NCBI GenBank assembly: GCA_963663945.1
Contig: OY760687.1
Location: 2,232,001-2,296,000 of the forward strand
Reading direction: 5' to 3'
From: Bin87 sp963663945
GTDB taxonomy: Bacteria > Chloroflexota > Dehalococcoidia > Lucifugimonadales > UBA3495
Length of the DNA: 64,000 nt
The translations under genes were made by a program, and so were the position numbers. The notes beneath the pieces are model-generated. The model did no database searches. It worked only from the letters and a program-made list of their open reading frames with translations, and was not told where the DNA came from. Below, one piece after another: positions 8,395 to 17,951 of this stretch; position 1 is the stretch's first letter, and each line of letters opens with the position of its first letter.

Positions 8395-11300
8395 TTGACT
8401 AATCCCGCTACAGGCAACCTGCTGGACGAACTGGCCAAACTACCTCCGGCAGTTGCCGAAGCCTATGAAGCCGTGGCCGAGTCCATGGCCGAGTCGTTCA
8501 GCGATGAAGAAACCGCTCTGTGGGCCCGTGAGGGTGTCGCCATCGGCACTCAGACCGTCCGCTCCTGGGAATCGGCGGTGGAGTACTACCGCGTGAGCCC
8601 CGAGGTGGCCCGGTCCCTTGCCTTTGCCTCCTTCATGCAGTGGGCTCGCTGTGGGACCTACCTGTCCCAGGATTCGCCGACGTTGGCCGTCGCCTTTTTC
8701 AAAGCCAGTCCGTCCATTGTCACCAATCTGCGACCCCAGTACATTCCGCGCTGGGCCGGTCTGGGCCGTTCGCTTTACAAGGGCACCTGGAAGTCGAGCA
8801 CGCTGGCGGCCCGGTTCTTCGAAGTCAGCCCCGACCTGGTGCGCAATCTTCCCTTCTGGGACGTCGAAGTTTTCGCATCGCTGATCGAGGCGCTGTCCTA
8901 CAAGTCCTACGACGTTGCGGCTGAATGCCTGGTCCTCGGGCGTGACGTTCTGCCGGCCATGGGTCGGGAACGAGAGGCGTTCCTTTCGATGTCACGGGCC
9001 CTCACCGACAGCAGTTGGCGAGAGGTCAAGGCGTGCCTGGAGATGGCCCCCCGCGCGCTGCAGCATGTCGAAGAGGGCCAGACCGGAAGGTTCCTGCGCC
9101 TCGGAGAAAAGCTCGCCAAGATGGGCCTCCGCGACACCTCCCGGTTTCTCTACGACGGCGCCCAGGCACTGTCCCACGTTTCCGCGGGCTCCCAGGGACA
9201 CATCCTTGACCTGTGCGAGGGTCTGCTTGCCAGCACCCCCGATGCGGTTCCACCCTTCCTGAAGAGCCTCGACCCGGTGCTGAACCGGATCACCCTGCAG
9301 CAGCTCGACCAGTGGTACCAACACGGCGTCGAGCTTCTCAATGAGAACCCGGAAAGCGGCATCGCCTTTTTCAAGATCGAGTCCAATACCTCGGAATCCA
9401 TGCTGGAAACCCTTTCCTCCAGCCTGGACCTGGAGCGTGTGAAAGGCATCATGCGCCTTTACACCCGGGCTCTGTCCGGCGAGAACATCGAGGTGCTCAG
9501 CACCGCGGAACTGGTCCGTCGGCAGATCGGCTGGGTCGATCAGGACACCGCTGCCACCGACGGAACCAAGGTCTATCTGCCGCCGGTGATCGACAACTAC
9601 AACGACAAGACGCAGAACTTCGCCTGGTTCAAGGTGGTGGCCACCCACCAGGTTTCCCATTTGGAATTCGGCAGCTTCCAGTTCGACTTTGTCCGCCCGG
9701 CCAACGTGTTTGACGATCGCCGTTTCCAGATGGAAGAAGCGATCCAGGCGCGCATCGAGGCGCTGCGCACGGCCACTGCCGAGCACTTCCAGTTGCTCGA
9801 TCCCGACACTGCCCCGTCCATAGAAGTCGGGGAGGGCCCCGGTGGCACCATGCGTGTCTACACCGACATTGGCCGCTTCCTGTCGCTGTTTGAAGACCGC
9901 CGCATGGTTTTTGACCTGTTCAGCGTGCTCGAAGACTGCCGGTTGGACTACCGCATCAAGACCGAGTACCCCGGCATCCGCCGGCCGGCGCTGGACGTGC
10001 AGGGTGACGCTCTCACGCAGCGCCCGCGCATCGAGGAACTGCCGCTGCAGGAAGCCCTGATCGAATTGCTGGTCCACATGAGCCTGGACCGTTTCGAAAA
10101 TCTGCCGGTGCCGCAGGACTATCGCGAAGAAGCGTACATGCTCGCTCGGGTCATGCACCGCCTCCGCACCGTCCGCGCATCCATCGAGGACACCGCCGAG
10201 GCCGCCCTGCGGGCCTACGAAATCATCTCCCGCCTCCAGAACGAGCAGGAACCGGAGGACGAGTTCCAACCGGAGGACCTGGACGATCCCGGCGAATTCT
10301 CCGAGGAGGAGTACCAAGCGCTGCTCGACAAGCTGCAAGCCCAGATGAGCGAGCAGGAGGGCGAGCAGGGTGAGGGCGACCCCTACGAATCCCCCGAACC
10401 CGTCGAATATCGCGGCGACTTCAAGCCCGAGATGGTCCAGTTGCTCACCAAGCTCCAAATGGATCAGAGCGAGATGGGCGACGCCGAACCCATGACCCAG
10501 GAGGAACTCGAGCAGTTGCTCCAGGACAGTGCCGAGCTCGAACTCGACGCCCAGGAAGGCGATGTCGACCAGAGCATGGCGATGTTCGCCCAGAACATCA
10601 TGAAGGAAGCCGGAGTGCCCCCGCCGTCCAACGACCCGGGGCGCGGCTACGGTCCGATCCTCCACGACGACGACGCTGGCGGCGAGCTGGAAGCATTGGA
10701 ACCAAAGACCTTCGTCTACGACGAGTGGGACTTCCGGGCCAACGACTACAAACCGCGCTGGTGCATCGTCAAGGAGAAGATCCTCGACGAAGGCGACCCG
10801 AATTTCTACAACGATTCCCTCCGCAACTACGCCTCGCTGCTGGCCCACATCAAGCGTCAGTTCGAGCTCATCATGCCGGAGACCTGGCGCAAGACCTATC
10901 GCCTTATCGACGGCGAAGACATCGACCTGAACTCAGCACTGGAAGCGTGGGCCGACCTTCGCATGAACGTGCCGCCGGACGAGAAGATCTACTGGCGCCG
11001 CAACCGGGTCGAGCGCGACGTCGCCGTGGTGTTCCTGTTGGACATGTCGGCGTCCACCGCCGAGGCCATCGATGAGGGCCGCCACTCCGTGGACGACCGG
11101 GACGCTCCGGACGACCCCGTCGAGTACATGGTCTGGCTGCGCCGGCGCCGTGAAGGGCTGGTGCGCCGCCACTACAAGCGCATCATCGACCTCGAGCGCG
11201 AGAGTTGCGCACTCCTGATCAACGCCCTGGAGTCCATCGGCGACACGTACGGTATCTACGGCTTCTCCGGCTATGGCCGCGAAAACGTGGAGTTCTACGT

Positions 11301-11703
11301 GATCAAGGACATCGACGAGCAGTTCAACGACAAGATCAAGCGGCGCATCGACAAGGTCACCCCGCTGCACGCCACGCGCATGGGCTCTGCCATTCGACAC
11401 GCCGTCACCAAGCTGGAAAATCAGGACGCGGCAACCAAGATCATGTTCCTGATCAGCGACGGTCGGCCACAGGACCGCGGGTACAGCCGGGAAGGCGTTG
11501 AGAAGGAATACGCCGTCCACGACACCCACCAGGCCCTGTTGGAAGCCAAGCGCAAGGAAATCGTGCCCTTCTGCCTGACCGTCGACAAGGCCGGTCACGA
11601 TTACCTGAAGACGATGTGCGGCGACCTCAACTACGAGGTCCTGGACGACATCTGGGCCCTACCGGAAAGGCTGCCCATGCTCTACCGGTCACTGACCATG
11701 TAG
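8395..11703 (+). CDS. Large VWA-domain protein (NorD/CbbO-like), partner of the MoxR ATPase
   Basis: 1102 residues. About residues 1-500 are helical and repeat-like; a phrase of the type AxxFxxxSPxlvxNL recurs, suggesting HEAT-like repeats. An acidic Glu/Asp/Gln-rich region spans roughly 620-740. The C-terminal von Willebrand A domain (about 875-1100) has a MIDAS site DMSAST near 883 and LISDGRPQD near 1020. Such proteins act with NorQ/CbbQ ATPases on a metalloenzyme; NorD and CbbO are usually 600-800 residues, so this one is long. The start follows GGAGG at 8380-8384. The TTG at 8395 is near this site; other starts would remove conserved helices. Confidence 0.85.
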   Translation: MTNPATGNLLDELAKLPPAVAEAYEAVAESMAESFSDEETALWAREGVAIGTQTVRSWESAVEYYRVSPEVARSLAFASFMQWARCGTYLSQDSPTLAVAFFKASPSIVTNLRPQYIPRWAGLGRSLYKGTWKSSTLAARFFEVSPDLVRNLPFWDVEVFASLIEALSYKSYDVAAECLVLGRDVLPAMGREREAFLSMSRALTDSSWREVKACLEMAPRALQHVEEGQTGRFLRLGEKLAKMGLRDTSRFLYDGAQALSHVSAGSQGHILDLCEGLLASTPDAVPPFLKSLDPVLNRITLQQLDQWYQHGVELLNENPESGIAFFKIESNTSESMLETLSSSLDLERVKGIMRLYTRALSGENIEVLSTAELVRRQIGWVDQDTAATDGTKVYLPPVIDNYNDKTQNFAWFKVVATHQVSHLEFGSFQFDFVRPANVFDDRRFQMEEAIQARIEALRTATAEHFQLLDPDTAPSIEVGEGPGGTMRVYTDIGRFLSLFEDRRMVFDLFSVLEDCRLDYRIKTEYPGIRRPALDVQGDALTQRPRIEELPLQEALIELLVHMSLDRFENLPVPQDYREEAYMLARVMHRLRTVRASIEDTAEAALRAYEIISRLQNEQEPEDEFQPEDLDDPGEFSEEEYQALLDKLQAQMSEQEGEQGEGDPYESPEPVEYRGDFKPEMVQLLTKLQMDQSEMGDAEPMTQEELEQLLQDSAELELDAQEGDVDQSMAMFAQNIMKEAGVPPPSNDPGRGYGPILHDDDAGGELEALEPKTFVYDEWDFRANDYKPRWCIVKEKILDEGDPNFYNDSLRNYASLLAHIKRQFELIMPETWRKTYRLIDGEDIDLNSALEAWADLRMNVPPDEKIYWRRNRVERDVAVVFLLDMSASTAEAIDEGRHSVDDRDAPDDPVEYMVWLRRRREGLVRRHYKRIIDLERESCALLINALESIGDTYGIYGFSGYGRENVEFYVIKDIDEQFNDKIKRRIDKVTPLHATRMGSAIRHAVTKLENQDAATKIMFLISDGRPQDRGYSREGVEKEYAVHDTHQALLEAKRKEIVPFCLTVDKAGHDYLKTMCGDLNYEVLDDIWALPERLPMLYRSLTM

Positions 11704-11730
11704 GACCGGGCTCGGGAACCGCAGAATCTT

Positions 11731-11758
11731 GTAGGGGCGAATGATCATTCGCCCCTAC
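11731..11758. terminator. Perfect 28-base palindrome, bidirectional terminator
   Basis: GTAGGGGCGAATGA is followed directly by its exact reverse complement. It sits in the 73-base gap between the converging VWA and cinA genes. The outer arm is shared with palindromes at 4102 and 42674. Confidence 0.65.
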
Positions 11759-11776
11759 GCTTTGGTTCGTGGCCGT

Positions 11777-13012
11777 TTACGGCGCAACCTCGGTAATCAG
11801 TTTACGTAACTCCGTCAGCGCAGTGTTGCAGGACCGGCGTTTGATGACCAGCCGGCGCGGCGGTGTCCGCAGCGGGAACTCCCGCACATCATCCCCGTGG
11901 GCGATGGCGATGTGAATGGTCCCGGGGCGGTTCCCTTCAAGTTCCTGGGGGCCCAGCACCCCGGTCAATCCAATGCCAAAATCAGCGGCGGTCGCAGCCT
12001 GGGCAACCTGAGCCATGGCGTTGGCAGTTTCCTGGCTCACGACCCCGTGGGTCTCCAGGACACCGGAAGCGACGCCCGACGCGATCATTGCTTCGATGGT
12101 GTACGCCACGTTGCCACCCCGGTACCACCGGTTGCTGTCCGGCGCCTCGGTGATGGTGTTGGCCAGAAAGCCGCCGCTGACCGATTCCATGGTTGCCAGG
12201 GTCATCCCACGGTCCACCAGTGCCGCGCCAACGGACAGCTCAGGAGTCTCGTCGTCGTATCCCCAGACATAAGGCGCCAACCGGTCGTGGATGGCGTCTT
12301 CGATCGGCGCGATCATCTCTCGTGCCGCGGGCTCATCCGCAGCGCGCGCAATAATCCGCAGGTGAATCCCATCCGCCTTGGAATAGATCCCGAGATACGG
12401 GTTTTCCAGGCCGAAATACTCGGACATGATCTCGTCCACCGATGCTTCACCCAATCCCAGCGTCTTGATGTTGCGCGTAATGGTGACCTCGGTGTCCACG
12501 ATTTCCTTCAACCTGGCGTCGATCTCATCCTGCCACATGGCGCGATTTTCGCCGGGAGGTCCGGGCATGCAGACGATGTGCTTCCCATCGCGTCGCGCCC
12601 ACCAGCCGGGGGCGGTTCCGTTCCGGTTCGTGATGAACTCCGCCGACGGTATCAGGTGTGCCTGTTTGACGTTGTGGCCCGGCATGTCCTGGCCCCGGTT
12701 ACGGAACCATTGGCGCAGGTTTTCCAGTTCTGTCTCCTGAACCACGGGCGTTTCGCCCAGCGCGGCAGCCACGGCCTCCCGGGTCAAATCATCCTGTGTG
12801 GGACCGAGGCCTCCGGTGGTGAAGATGATGTCGGAGCGTTGCCAGCCGTGAACGAAGGCCTCGGTGAGCTTCGGCAAGTCGTCCCCGACGATGCTGACCC
12901 ACTGGAGCTCGATGCCCAGCGCCGGCAAGCGCCCTGCGATCCAGCTGGAGTTTGTGTCCGTCAACTCGCCCATCAGCAGTTCTGTGCCGACGGAGATAAT
13001 CTCTGCCTTCAA
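11777..13012 (-). CDS. cinA: CinA-family protein (NMN amidohydrolase / competence-damage protein)
   Basis: 411 residues from TTG 13012, preceded by GAGGAGG 5 bases upstream. The resulting N-terminus (M)KAEIISVGTELLMGE is the classical CinA start, so a longer ATG frame to 13075 is rejected. The N-terminal molybdopterin-binding-like (COG1058) domain includes TTGGLGPTQDDLTREA and MPGPPGENRAMW. The C-terminal amidase domain (about 265-411) has LATMESVSGGFLANTIT and GIGLTGVLGP. The C-terminal domain family deamidates nicotinamide mononucleotide. It is the last gene of the ABC-exporter operon, 22 bases after the DUF4340 gene. Confidence 0.9.
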   Translation of the reverse strand: MKAEIISVGTELLMGELTDTNSSWIAGRLPALGIELQWVSIVGDDLPKLTEAFVHGWQRSDIIFTTGGLGPTQDDLTREAVAAALGETPVVQETELENLRQWFRNRGQDMPGHNVKQAHLIPSAEFITNRNGTAPGWWARRDGKHIVCMPGPPGENRAMWQDEIDARLKEIVDTEVTITRNIKTLGLGEASVDEIMSEYFGLENPYLGIYSKADGIHLRIIARAADEPAAREMIAPIEDAIHDRLAPYVWGYDDETPELSVGAALVDRGMTLATMESVSGGFLANTITEAPDSNRWYRGGNVAYTIEAMIASGVASGVLETHGVVSQETANAMAQVAQAATAADFGIGLTGVLGPQELEGNRPGTIHIAIAHGDDVREFPLRTPPRRLVIKRRSCNTALTELRKLITEVAP

Positions 13013-13034
13013 AATAGCCTCCTCAGCGGCCCGG

Positions 13035-14147
13035 CTATGGGCAGTTGTATGGTCGTTCGGTCGGTGGATCTTCAACCAGGCAGATGGTCCGATCCGTGCG
13101 CACCCGGTTCACCACGTAAACGACCGGATCATCCGGCAACCCCGCGAAATGCACCACTATGTCCGGGTTGCCGGCCTCGTCAAGGAACGGTTTGCCTTCC
13201 TGGTCCACCTCAATGTACCCGCCGCCCATGTAAAATTCACGCGTCTTTTCGTGGGTCTTGATTTGCACTCTGGTCACCGGGGGTTGCAATCCATATTGCG
13301 GGTCGTGGGCCGCGTCTTCCTCAACGTGCCAACCGCCGGGCGCCTCGGGTCCGCCGGGTTTGCTCGGCTTTCCGAACCACTGCAACTGCGAGAGCCACCA
13401 CTCCGGCTCGACGACCGCCGTGCGTTCGCCGGCGATGGTCACGTACCACGTGCGGGTGCCGGGCTCTGGCATATAGGTCGCCGTCACCCCGTTGTGCGTG
13501 ATTTCCAGTTCCTGGATGTCCCGGAAATCTTCCTCGTAAAAGTACCCCAGTTCCAGCGGCGGCGGAACGACCGGCGGGCTCACCGCCAGGCAGTTCACCA
13601 CTCTGGCCCACACCTCCGGCACCGTAAGCAACTGGGTGTCGCCCACCAGGCGCATGTAGCTGTAACCCTCGTCCGGCGTCAGGTTGCCCAGCCAGAACTC
13701 ATAAGACAGCCCGGTTTCCTCGGTGATCACGATGGTGGTTTCCGGCGGGTCGAGGCCATACTGCGCCGGGTTTTCGATCGTTTCGCCGAGAACACGGTTG
13801 ACCCTGGGCCCGCTCAGCAGCAGGGGAGTGCCCGACCAGCGGCTCTGGTACACCTCCTCCCGCTCGTCGCCGTCCACGATGAACCACTTGCCCCGACCCT
13901 GGTCCTTGTCAAAGGTCACGGTTTCCAGTTCGCCCGTGAGCGCTACGTTCTCCTCAGAACACTCAAGGGACCCGCCCGGCTGCCCGCGGTGCGTCACATC
14001 GACACGCACGATGGCGCTGTCATCGATGCGCCACGCCCACGGCTCTTCCTCGCGAGGCGCGCTCTGGTCCCATGGCTTGAACCAGAGCGCCAGCGCTCCG
14101 AAAAGCGCCAGCACGAACACCAGGAGGATGGTTAAGCGGATGTTCAT
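13035..14147 (-). CDS. DUF4340-domain protein of Gld-like ABC operon
   Basis: 370 residues. A membrane anchor at the N-terminus (about residues 3-24) is followed by a large extracytoplasmic domain rich in beta strands, with repeated patterns such as FWLGNLTPDEGYSYMR and EFYMGGGYIEVD. DUF4340 proteins almost always follow GldG-like proteins and are taken to be auxiliary parts of the exporter. ATG 14147 is used because the hydrophobic segment starts just after it; a GTG at 14177 is also possible. Confidence 0.8.
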   Translation of the reverse strand: MNIRLTILLVFVLALFGALALWFKPWDQSAPREEEPWAWRIDDSAIVRVDVTHRGQPGGSLECSEENVALTGELETVTFDKDQGRGKWFIVDGDEREEVYQSRWSGTPLLLSGPRVNRVLGETIENPAQYGLDPPETTIVITEETGLSYEFWLGNLTPDEGYSYMRLVGDTQLLTVPEVWARVVNCLAVSPPVVPPPLELGYFYEEDFRDIQELEITHNGVTATYMPEPGTRTWYVTIAGERTAVVEPEWWLSQLQWFGKPSKPGGPEAPGGWHVEEDAAHDPQYGLQPPVTRVQIKTHEKTREFYMGGGYIEVDQEGKPFLDEAGNPDIVVHFAGLPDDPVVYVVNRVRTDRTICLVEDPPTERPYNCP

Positions 14148-14201
14148 AGCCTGATAATCACCCCGTCGGCCCGGCACAAGCCGGAAGCTGGGCGCCTGGA
14201 G

Positions 14202-15992
14202 TTAGCGGCGAACCCACCAGACTACGACCGCCATGATACCCATTAGCCCCGGCAACAGCAGCCAGGTCGAGAACCTTACAAAGTTGAACTCGTTTTCGTC
14301 CAGGTTCCATTCACGGTAGACGAACTCACGGTCGCGGATGGACACCAGCGAAAAGTCACCCATCAGGTAGTTTGCCGAGTTCAGGAACAGGGCTGCGCTC
14401 GATCCGCGATCCACGTTCCGGTTCGAAACGAAATCAGAGTCGCCGAACACCACCATGCTGGCTATTTCGTTTTCCGGCGGCCGGGCCGTTGGCGCAGCGG
14501 CGCCCACCGGGGCGATGATGTCCAGATACACGGCTGGGAAATATACCCGCTGCGGGTCATCATCCACCGGATCCACGCGCTCGATGTCGTCGATCAGGCG
14601 AGCGGACGCGGTGGTGGCGGCGATGGGGCGCGGCAGGCGCGTGTTGGTTTCTTCAAGTATGGGTTCGACTGCGGCCGCTCCCGGCATGAAAGCCACGTTC
14701 AACGGCCGTCCTCTCGGCGCCACTATCTCCGGCGGAGCCTGCGGGTTGTAGATCCCCACCCGCAGCGTGCGCGGCGCGTTGGGTTGTGATCCCTCGACGT
14801 CGCGGATGTAGCTGTCGGTGACGATCACTCCCCAGAAGGCCAGGAAAGCCCGGAACGTGTCGTGCGTATCCGGCTCGGCCAGGAAGATCACTCTCGCCGC
14901 CTCTCGGCGCGGCTCGCCGTTGGAATACCGGCCGGCCATGTAGTAATTCAGCGCGTCCACGTGCGCGGTCGGCAACTCTCCCGTCGGGCCGGCGATCACC
15001 AGCAACGCGGCATCATCGGGCACCGCGACTTCCTCGTCCACCGGAGCCCAGGGCAGAGTCTCGACCTGGTAATTGTCCACCTCGAGGCCTTCGCGGATCT
15101 TGAGATACCCGTCCTCGGCCGCGCGATTCACGTCGCGCTCGCCGTGGCCGCTCAGGAAATAGACCTTCTTCTGCTGGGTTTCGGTCGCCACGAGCAGAGC
15201 GGTGTACAGGTCCTGTTCCAGCCGGCTGTAGACATCGTCTGTAGGCTGGACCAGATCGATGATATCCGTGCCCACCGCTGACACCGCCAGCGTTTCGTAC
15301 GCAGTTACCCCCTGGCTTCGCGCCAGGTCGGCCTCCTTCTGCGGATCGATGAACTGGAAGGTGAAGTTGCCGCTGCGTCGCGCGAACTCGCTCAGGGTGG
15401 TCTCGACCTTGCCCTGCCTCGTCAGCATCTCAATGCTGGGTATCTGGTCGGGGTAGTACGCTGTGACGCTGATCGGGCGGTTCAGGCCGTCGAGCAGGTC
15501 ACGCGTGCGATGCGCCAGGGAAAACTGGTTGGTTGCCGTGGTGTCCGACCTGACGTGATTTTCGAAGGCCACGTAGTTGACCAGCGCCACTAGCCCGAAG
15601 AAGGCGGCGGTCATGATCACCGTGTTGACCCCGTAGCGGCCGGTTCGGCTGAAAAACGCGGCCAGAACCTGGCTGAAATACGACAGCCCCACCAGGAGCA
15701 CCAACACCGCGCCGATACCGATGACGATGAAACCATACAGCTTCAGCGAACCGATGAAGGCCAGCAACACGGCGCCGACGATCAGGCCGATCACGCCGGC
15801 GATGAGTATCGGCGCATAGAAAACCGCGATCAGATCGAACGCCGGCTCTATGAAGGAAAACAGCGTACGCGACTGTTCCTCGCGCGGCGCCTGGTCGTCG
15901 GGGCCGCCGCCGTCTCCGGCGCCTTCCTGGCGGCCTCGTCCTCTGCGCCGGCGCCAGTCTCGCGGCCCGTCGCCAATGCGCTGTTGGCTCAT
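14202..15992 (-). CDS. GldG-like ABC transporter auxiliary protein
   Basis: 596 residues with a strongly charged, Arg/Gly-rich cytoplasmic N-terminus (about 1-40), three to four membrane segments (about 50-145), a large extracytoplasmic region and a C-terminal membrane segment (LLLPGLMGIMAVVVWWV). The core KKVYFLSGHGERD and the following Rossmann-like stretch match ABC_transp_aux/GldG proteins. GGAGG sits 5 bases before ATG 15992, overlapping the permease stop region. In Bacteroidetes GldG works with GldA and GldF in gliding. Similar operons occur in many non-gliding bacteria, so motility should not be assumed. Confidence 0.83.
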   Translation of the reverse strand: MSQQRIGDGPRDWRRRRGRGRQEGAGDGGGPDDQAPREEQSRTLFSFIEPAFDLIAVFYAPILIAGVIGLIVGAVLLAFIGSLKLYGFIVIGIGAVLVLLVGLSYFSQVLAAFFSRTGRYGVNTVIMTAAFFGLVALVNYVAFENHVRSDTTATNQFSLAHRTRDLLDGLNRPISVTAYYPDQIPSIEMLTRQGKVETTLSEFARRSGNFTFQFIDPQKEADLARSQGVTAYETLAVSAVGTDIIDLVQPTDDVYSRLEQDLYTALLVATETQQKKVYFLSGHGERDVNRAAEDGYLKIREGLEVDNYQVETLPWAPVDEEVAVPDDAALLVIAGPTGELPTAHVDALNYYMAGRYSNGEPRREAARVIFLAEPDTHDTFRAFLAFWGVIVTDSYIRDVEGSQPNAPRTLRVGIYNPQAPPEIVAPRGRPLNVAFMPGAAAVEPILEETNTRLPRPIAATTASARLIDDIERVDPVDDDPQRVYFPAVYLDIIAPVGAAAPTARPPENEIASMVVFGDSDFVSNRNVDRGSSAALFLNSANYLMGDFSLVSIRDREFVYREWNLDENEFNFVRFSTWLLLPGLMGIMAVVVWWVRR

Positions 15993-15993
15993 G

Positions 15994-16707
15994 CTACCTC
16001 CAGCGCCGCGACTCCAGCGCGCGTATCGAGAGGAACAGGAACAGCGCCGTCACCGTCACAAAGTACACGACGTGCGTCGAATCGATGATCCCCCGATCAA
16101 AATCGTTGAAATGACTGGTGAAACCCAGTTGATTGAATATCGTGGCCCACACTCCGGTGACCACGTCGCCAATGAACGAAGTGGCGTAAAGCACCACCAG
16201 GATACCGGTACCCACTACCGCGGCGATGATCTGGTTGCTGGTCAACGTGGAAGTCAGGATTCCAACGGCAAGCGCGGCCATTCCGTAGAGGATCAGTCCG
16301 ATGTATCCGGAGTAGATCGGCCCGGGGTCCGGCGTGGCGAACACCAGCAACAGGATTACATAATACGAAGTGAGAGCCAGCAGGAACAGCAGGAATACGA
16401 AGCTCGCCAGGTATTTGCCCAGTATCACTTCCCAGTCACGCACCGGGGACGTTAGCAACAGTTCGATGGTGCCCAGCTTCTGTTCTTCCGCCAGCAAGCG
16501 CATCGTCAGCGCCGGAGCCAATGGAATCAACAGGAACGTCGCACCCTGGAAGAAATTGCTCAGGGAGGCTTCAGGAAACGGGTTTCCCAAATCACGAACG
16601 AAGAAAAACCCGCTCAGCGCCATGAAAATGAGCGCCACGATGTACGCCACGGGGCTGCTGAAATAGATCTGGATTTCTTTGAACGCAACCGCGCGGATGG
16701 TACGCAT
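15994..16707 (-). CDS. ABC-2 type transporter permease (GldF-like)
   Basis: 237 residues with six hydrophobic segments, starting with IYFSSPVAYIVALIFMALSG, the typical opening of GldF/ABC2-membrane-3 proteins. The amphipathic TMRLLAEEQKLGTIELLLT is the conserved ABC-2 motif contacting the ATPase. It lies 15 bases after the ATPase gene and 1 base before the GldG-like gene. The substrate is unknown. Confidence 0.88.
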   Translation of the reverse strand: MRTIRAVAFKEIQIYFSSPVAYIVALIFMALSGFFFVRDLGNPFPEASLSNFFQGATFLLIPLAPALTMRLLAEEQKLGTIELLLTSPVRDWEVILGKYLASFVFLLFLLALTSYYVILLLVFATPDPGPIYSGYIGLILYGMAALAVGILTSTLTSNQIIAAVVGTGILVVLYATSFIGDVVTGVWATIFNQLGFTSHFNDFDRGIIDSTHVVYFVTVTALFLFLSIRALESRRWR

Positions 16708-16722
16708 CTTGATTCGGTCCGG

Positions 16723-17736
16723 CTACTCTACGTCGTCTTCGGCTGTCGTCACCCGCAGGAAAATCTCCTCCAGGCTCATGCTGCTCATCTGCATGCTCAG
16801 CAGGCTCCAGCCGTTGCTCACCACGGTGCGGGAGATGTCGTCCCGCAGGTCGGCGCCCTCCTTGAACTTGACGCGGTAGGCGTTGACGCCCGGCCTCGGA
16901 TGGTGCGTCACCTCCGTGGCCCCGTCGATATTCCGCAGCACGGGCAGCACGTCCGCCGGCGGCCCGCCGATCTCAACTTCCAGTTGGGCCACGCCTCGCA
17001 GGTGCTGTGCCAGGTTGTTCGGCGTGTCGGCCGCAACGATATGCCCTTCGTGAATGATCAACACCCGCTCGCAGATCATGCTGACCTCCGGCAGGATGTG
17101 ACTGCTTAGGACTACCGTCTGCTCCCGCCCCAGGTCCTGGATCAAGCTGCGGGTTTCCACCACCTGGATCGGGTCGATCCCGATGGTCGGCTCGTCCAGT
17201 ACCAGAACCTCCGGCTCGTGCAGGATCGCCTGCGCGATCCCGACCCGCTGTCGGAAGCCCTTGGAAAGCTTCCCAATGATGGTCTTGCTGTAATCCTCCA
17301 GGCGGCAAACGTCGATCACGTCATCAATCCGCCCCCGAATGCGACGCCCGTTCATCCCGCGCAGCGTCCCCATGTATTTGAGGTAGCTGGTCACCGTCAT
17401 TTCGGTGTGCAGCGGCACCGATTCGGGAAGGTAGCCCACCCGTTTACGCACTTCCAGAGATTTTTCCACCACGTCGAACCCGTCCAGAGTGACCGTGCCG
17501 CGCGTTGGCGGCATGAACCCGGTCAGAATGCGCATTGTGGTCGTTTTCCCTGCCCCGTTGGGACCCAGGAATCCGAGGATCTCGCCCCGACGCACCGTGA
17601 AGTTCACGTTCTCAACCGCCGGCATCGGTCCGTAGTAGTGGGTCAGGTCACGGACCTCGATCATCGTGTCGACGTCCGCCGTCTCCGTTACCGGATCCAG
17701 CTCCAGGTCGGCTTGGTTTTCAGCGTCTACGGCCAT
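16723..17736 (-). CDS. ABC transporter ATP-binding protein (GldA/CcmA-like)
   Basis: 337 residues. An acidic N-terminal extension of about 24 residues precedes MIEVRDLTHYYG. Walker A is GPNGAGKTT (about 58-66), the Q-loop follows, the signature motif is LSKGFRQRVGIAQ, Walker B is VLVLDEPTIGID, and the switch His is in LSSHILPE. A C-terminal regulatory domain as in DrrA/GldA-type exporters is present. It is the first gene of the five-gene minus-strand operon. Confidence 0.93.
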   Translation of the reverse strand: MAVDAENQADLELDPVTETADVDTMIEVRDLTHYYGPMPAVENVNFTVRRGEILGFLGPNGAGKTTTMRILTGFMPPTRGTVTLDGFDVVEKSLEVRKRVGYLPESVPLHTEMTVTSYLKYMGTLRGMNGRRIRGRIDDVIDVCRLEDYSKTIIGKLSKGFRQRVGIAQAILHEPEVLVLDEPTIGIDPIQVVETRSLIQDLGREQTVVLSSHILPEVSMICERVLIIHEGHIVAADTPNNLAQHLRGVAQLEVEIGGPPADVLPVLRNIDGATEVTHHPRPGVNAYRVKFKEGADLRDDISRTVVSNGWSLLSMQMSSMSLEEIFLRVTTAEDDVE

Positions 17737-17867
17737 GATCCTTTCTGCTCGTTGAGACCGGTGTTGCCACGGATCAACCGGGGTAACGGTTGGCTGGCAT
17801 ACGCCGACGCCGGGTCAACGGATTTGCGACCTCGGCGCCGATGGGTTGCGGCTGCGGATTTCACCCT

Positions 17868-17896
17868 TTGAATTAGCGTGGCGGCTATGATATTCT
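17868..17896 (+). promoter_or_regulatory. Candidate sigma-70 promoter for speD
   Basis: TTGAAT (17868-17873) and TATTCT (17891-17896) are separated by 17 bases in the 215-base divergent gap between the ABC operon and speD. The leader would be about 50 bases. Confidence 0.5.
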
Positions 17897-17951
17897 ATGC
17901 GCCGCGATTTCACAAGACGGCGCAGCCTCGTCCTTACGGGGCTTATTTTAT

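Noticed and set aside
8992..10848. 618-residue open frame on the minus strand inside the VWA gene
   Set aside because: Mirror frame of a high-GC gene; composition is Val/Leu/Gly-rich without motifs, while the plus-strand frame has clear VWA and MIDAS motifs.
11897..13261. 454-residue plus-strand frame opposite cinA
   Set aside because: No motifs and it crosses the boundary of two minus-strand genes.
13882..17736. Evidence for gliding motility
   Set aside because: GldA/F/G-like operons without the other gld/spr genes occur in many non-gliding bacteria.
17737..17951. SAM or polyamine riboswitch ahead of speD
   Set aside because: No conserved riboswitch core could be recognised in the short leader.
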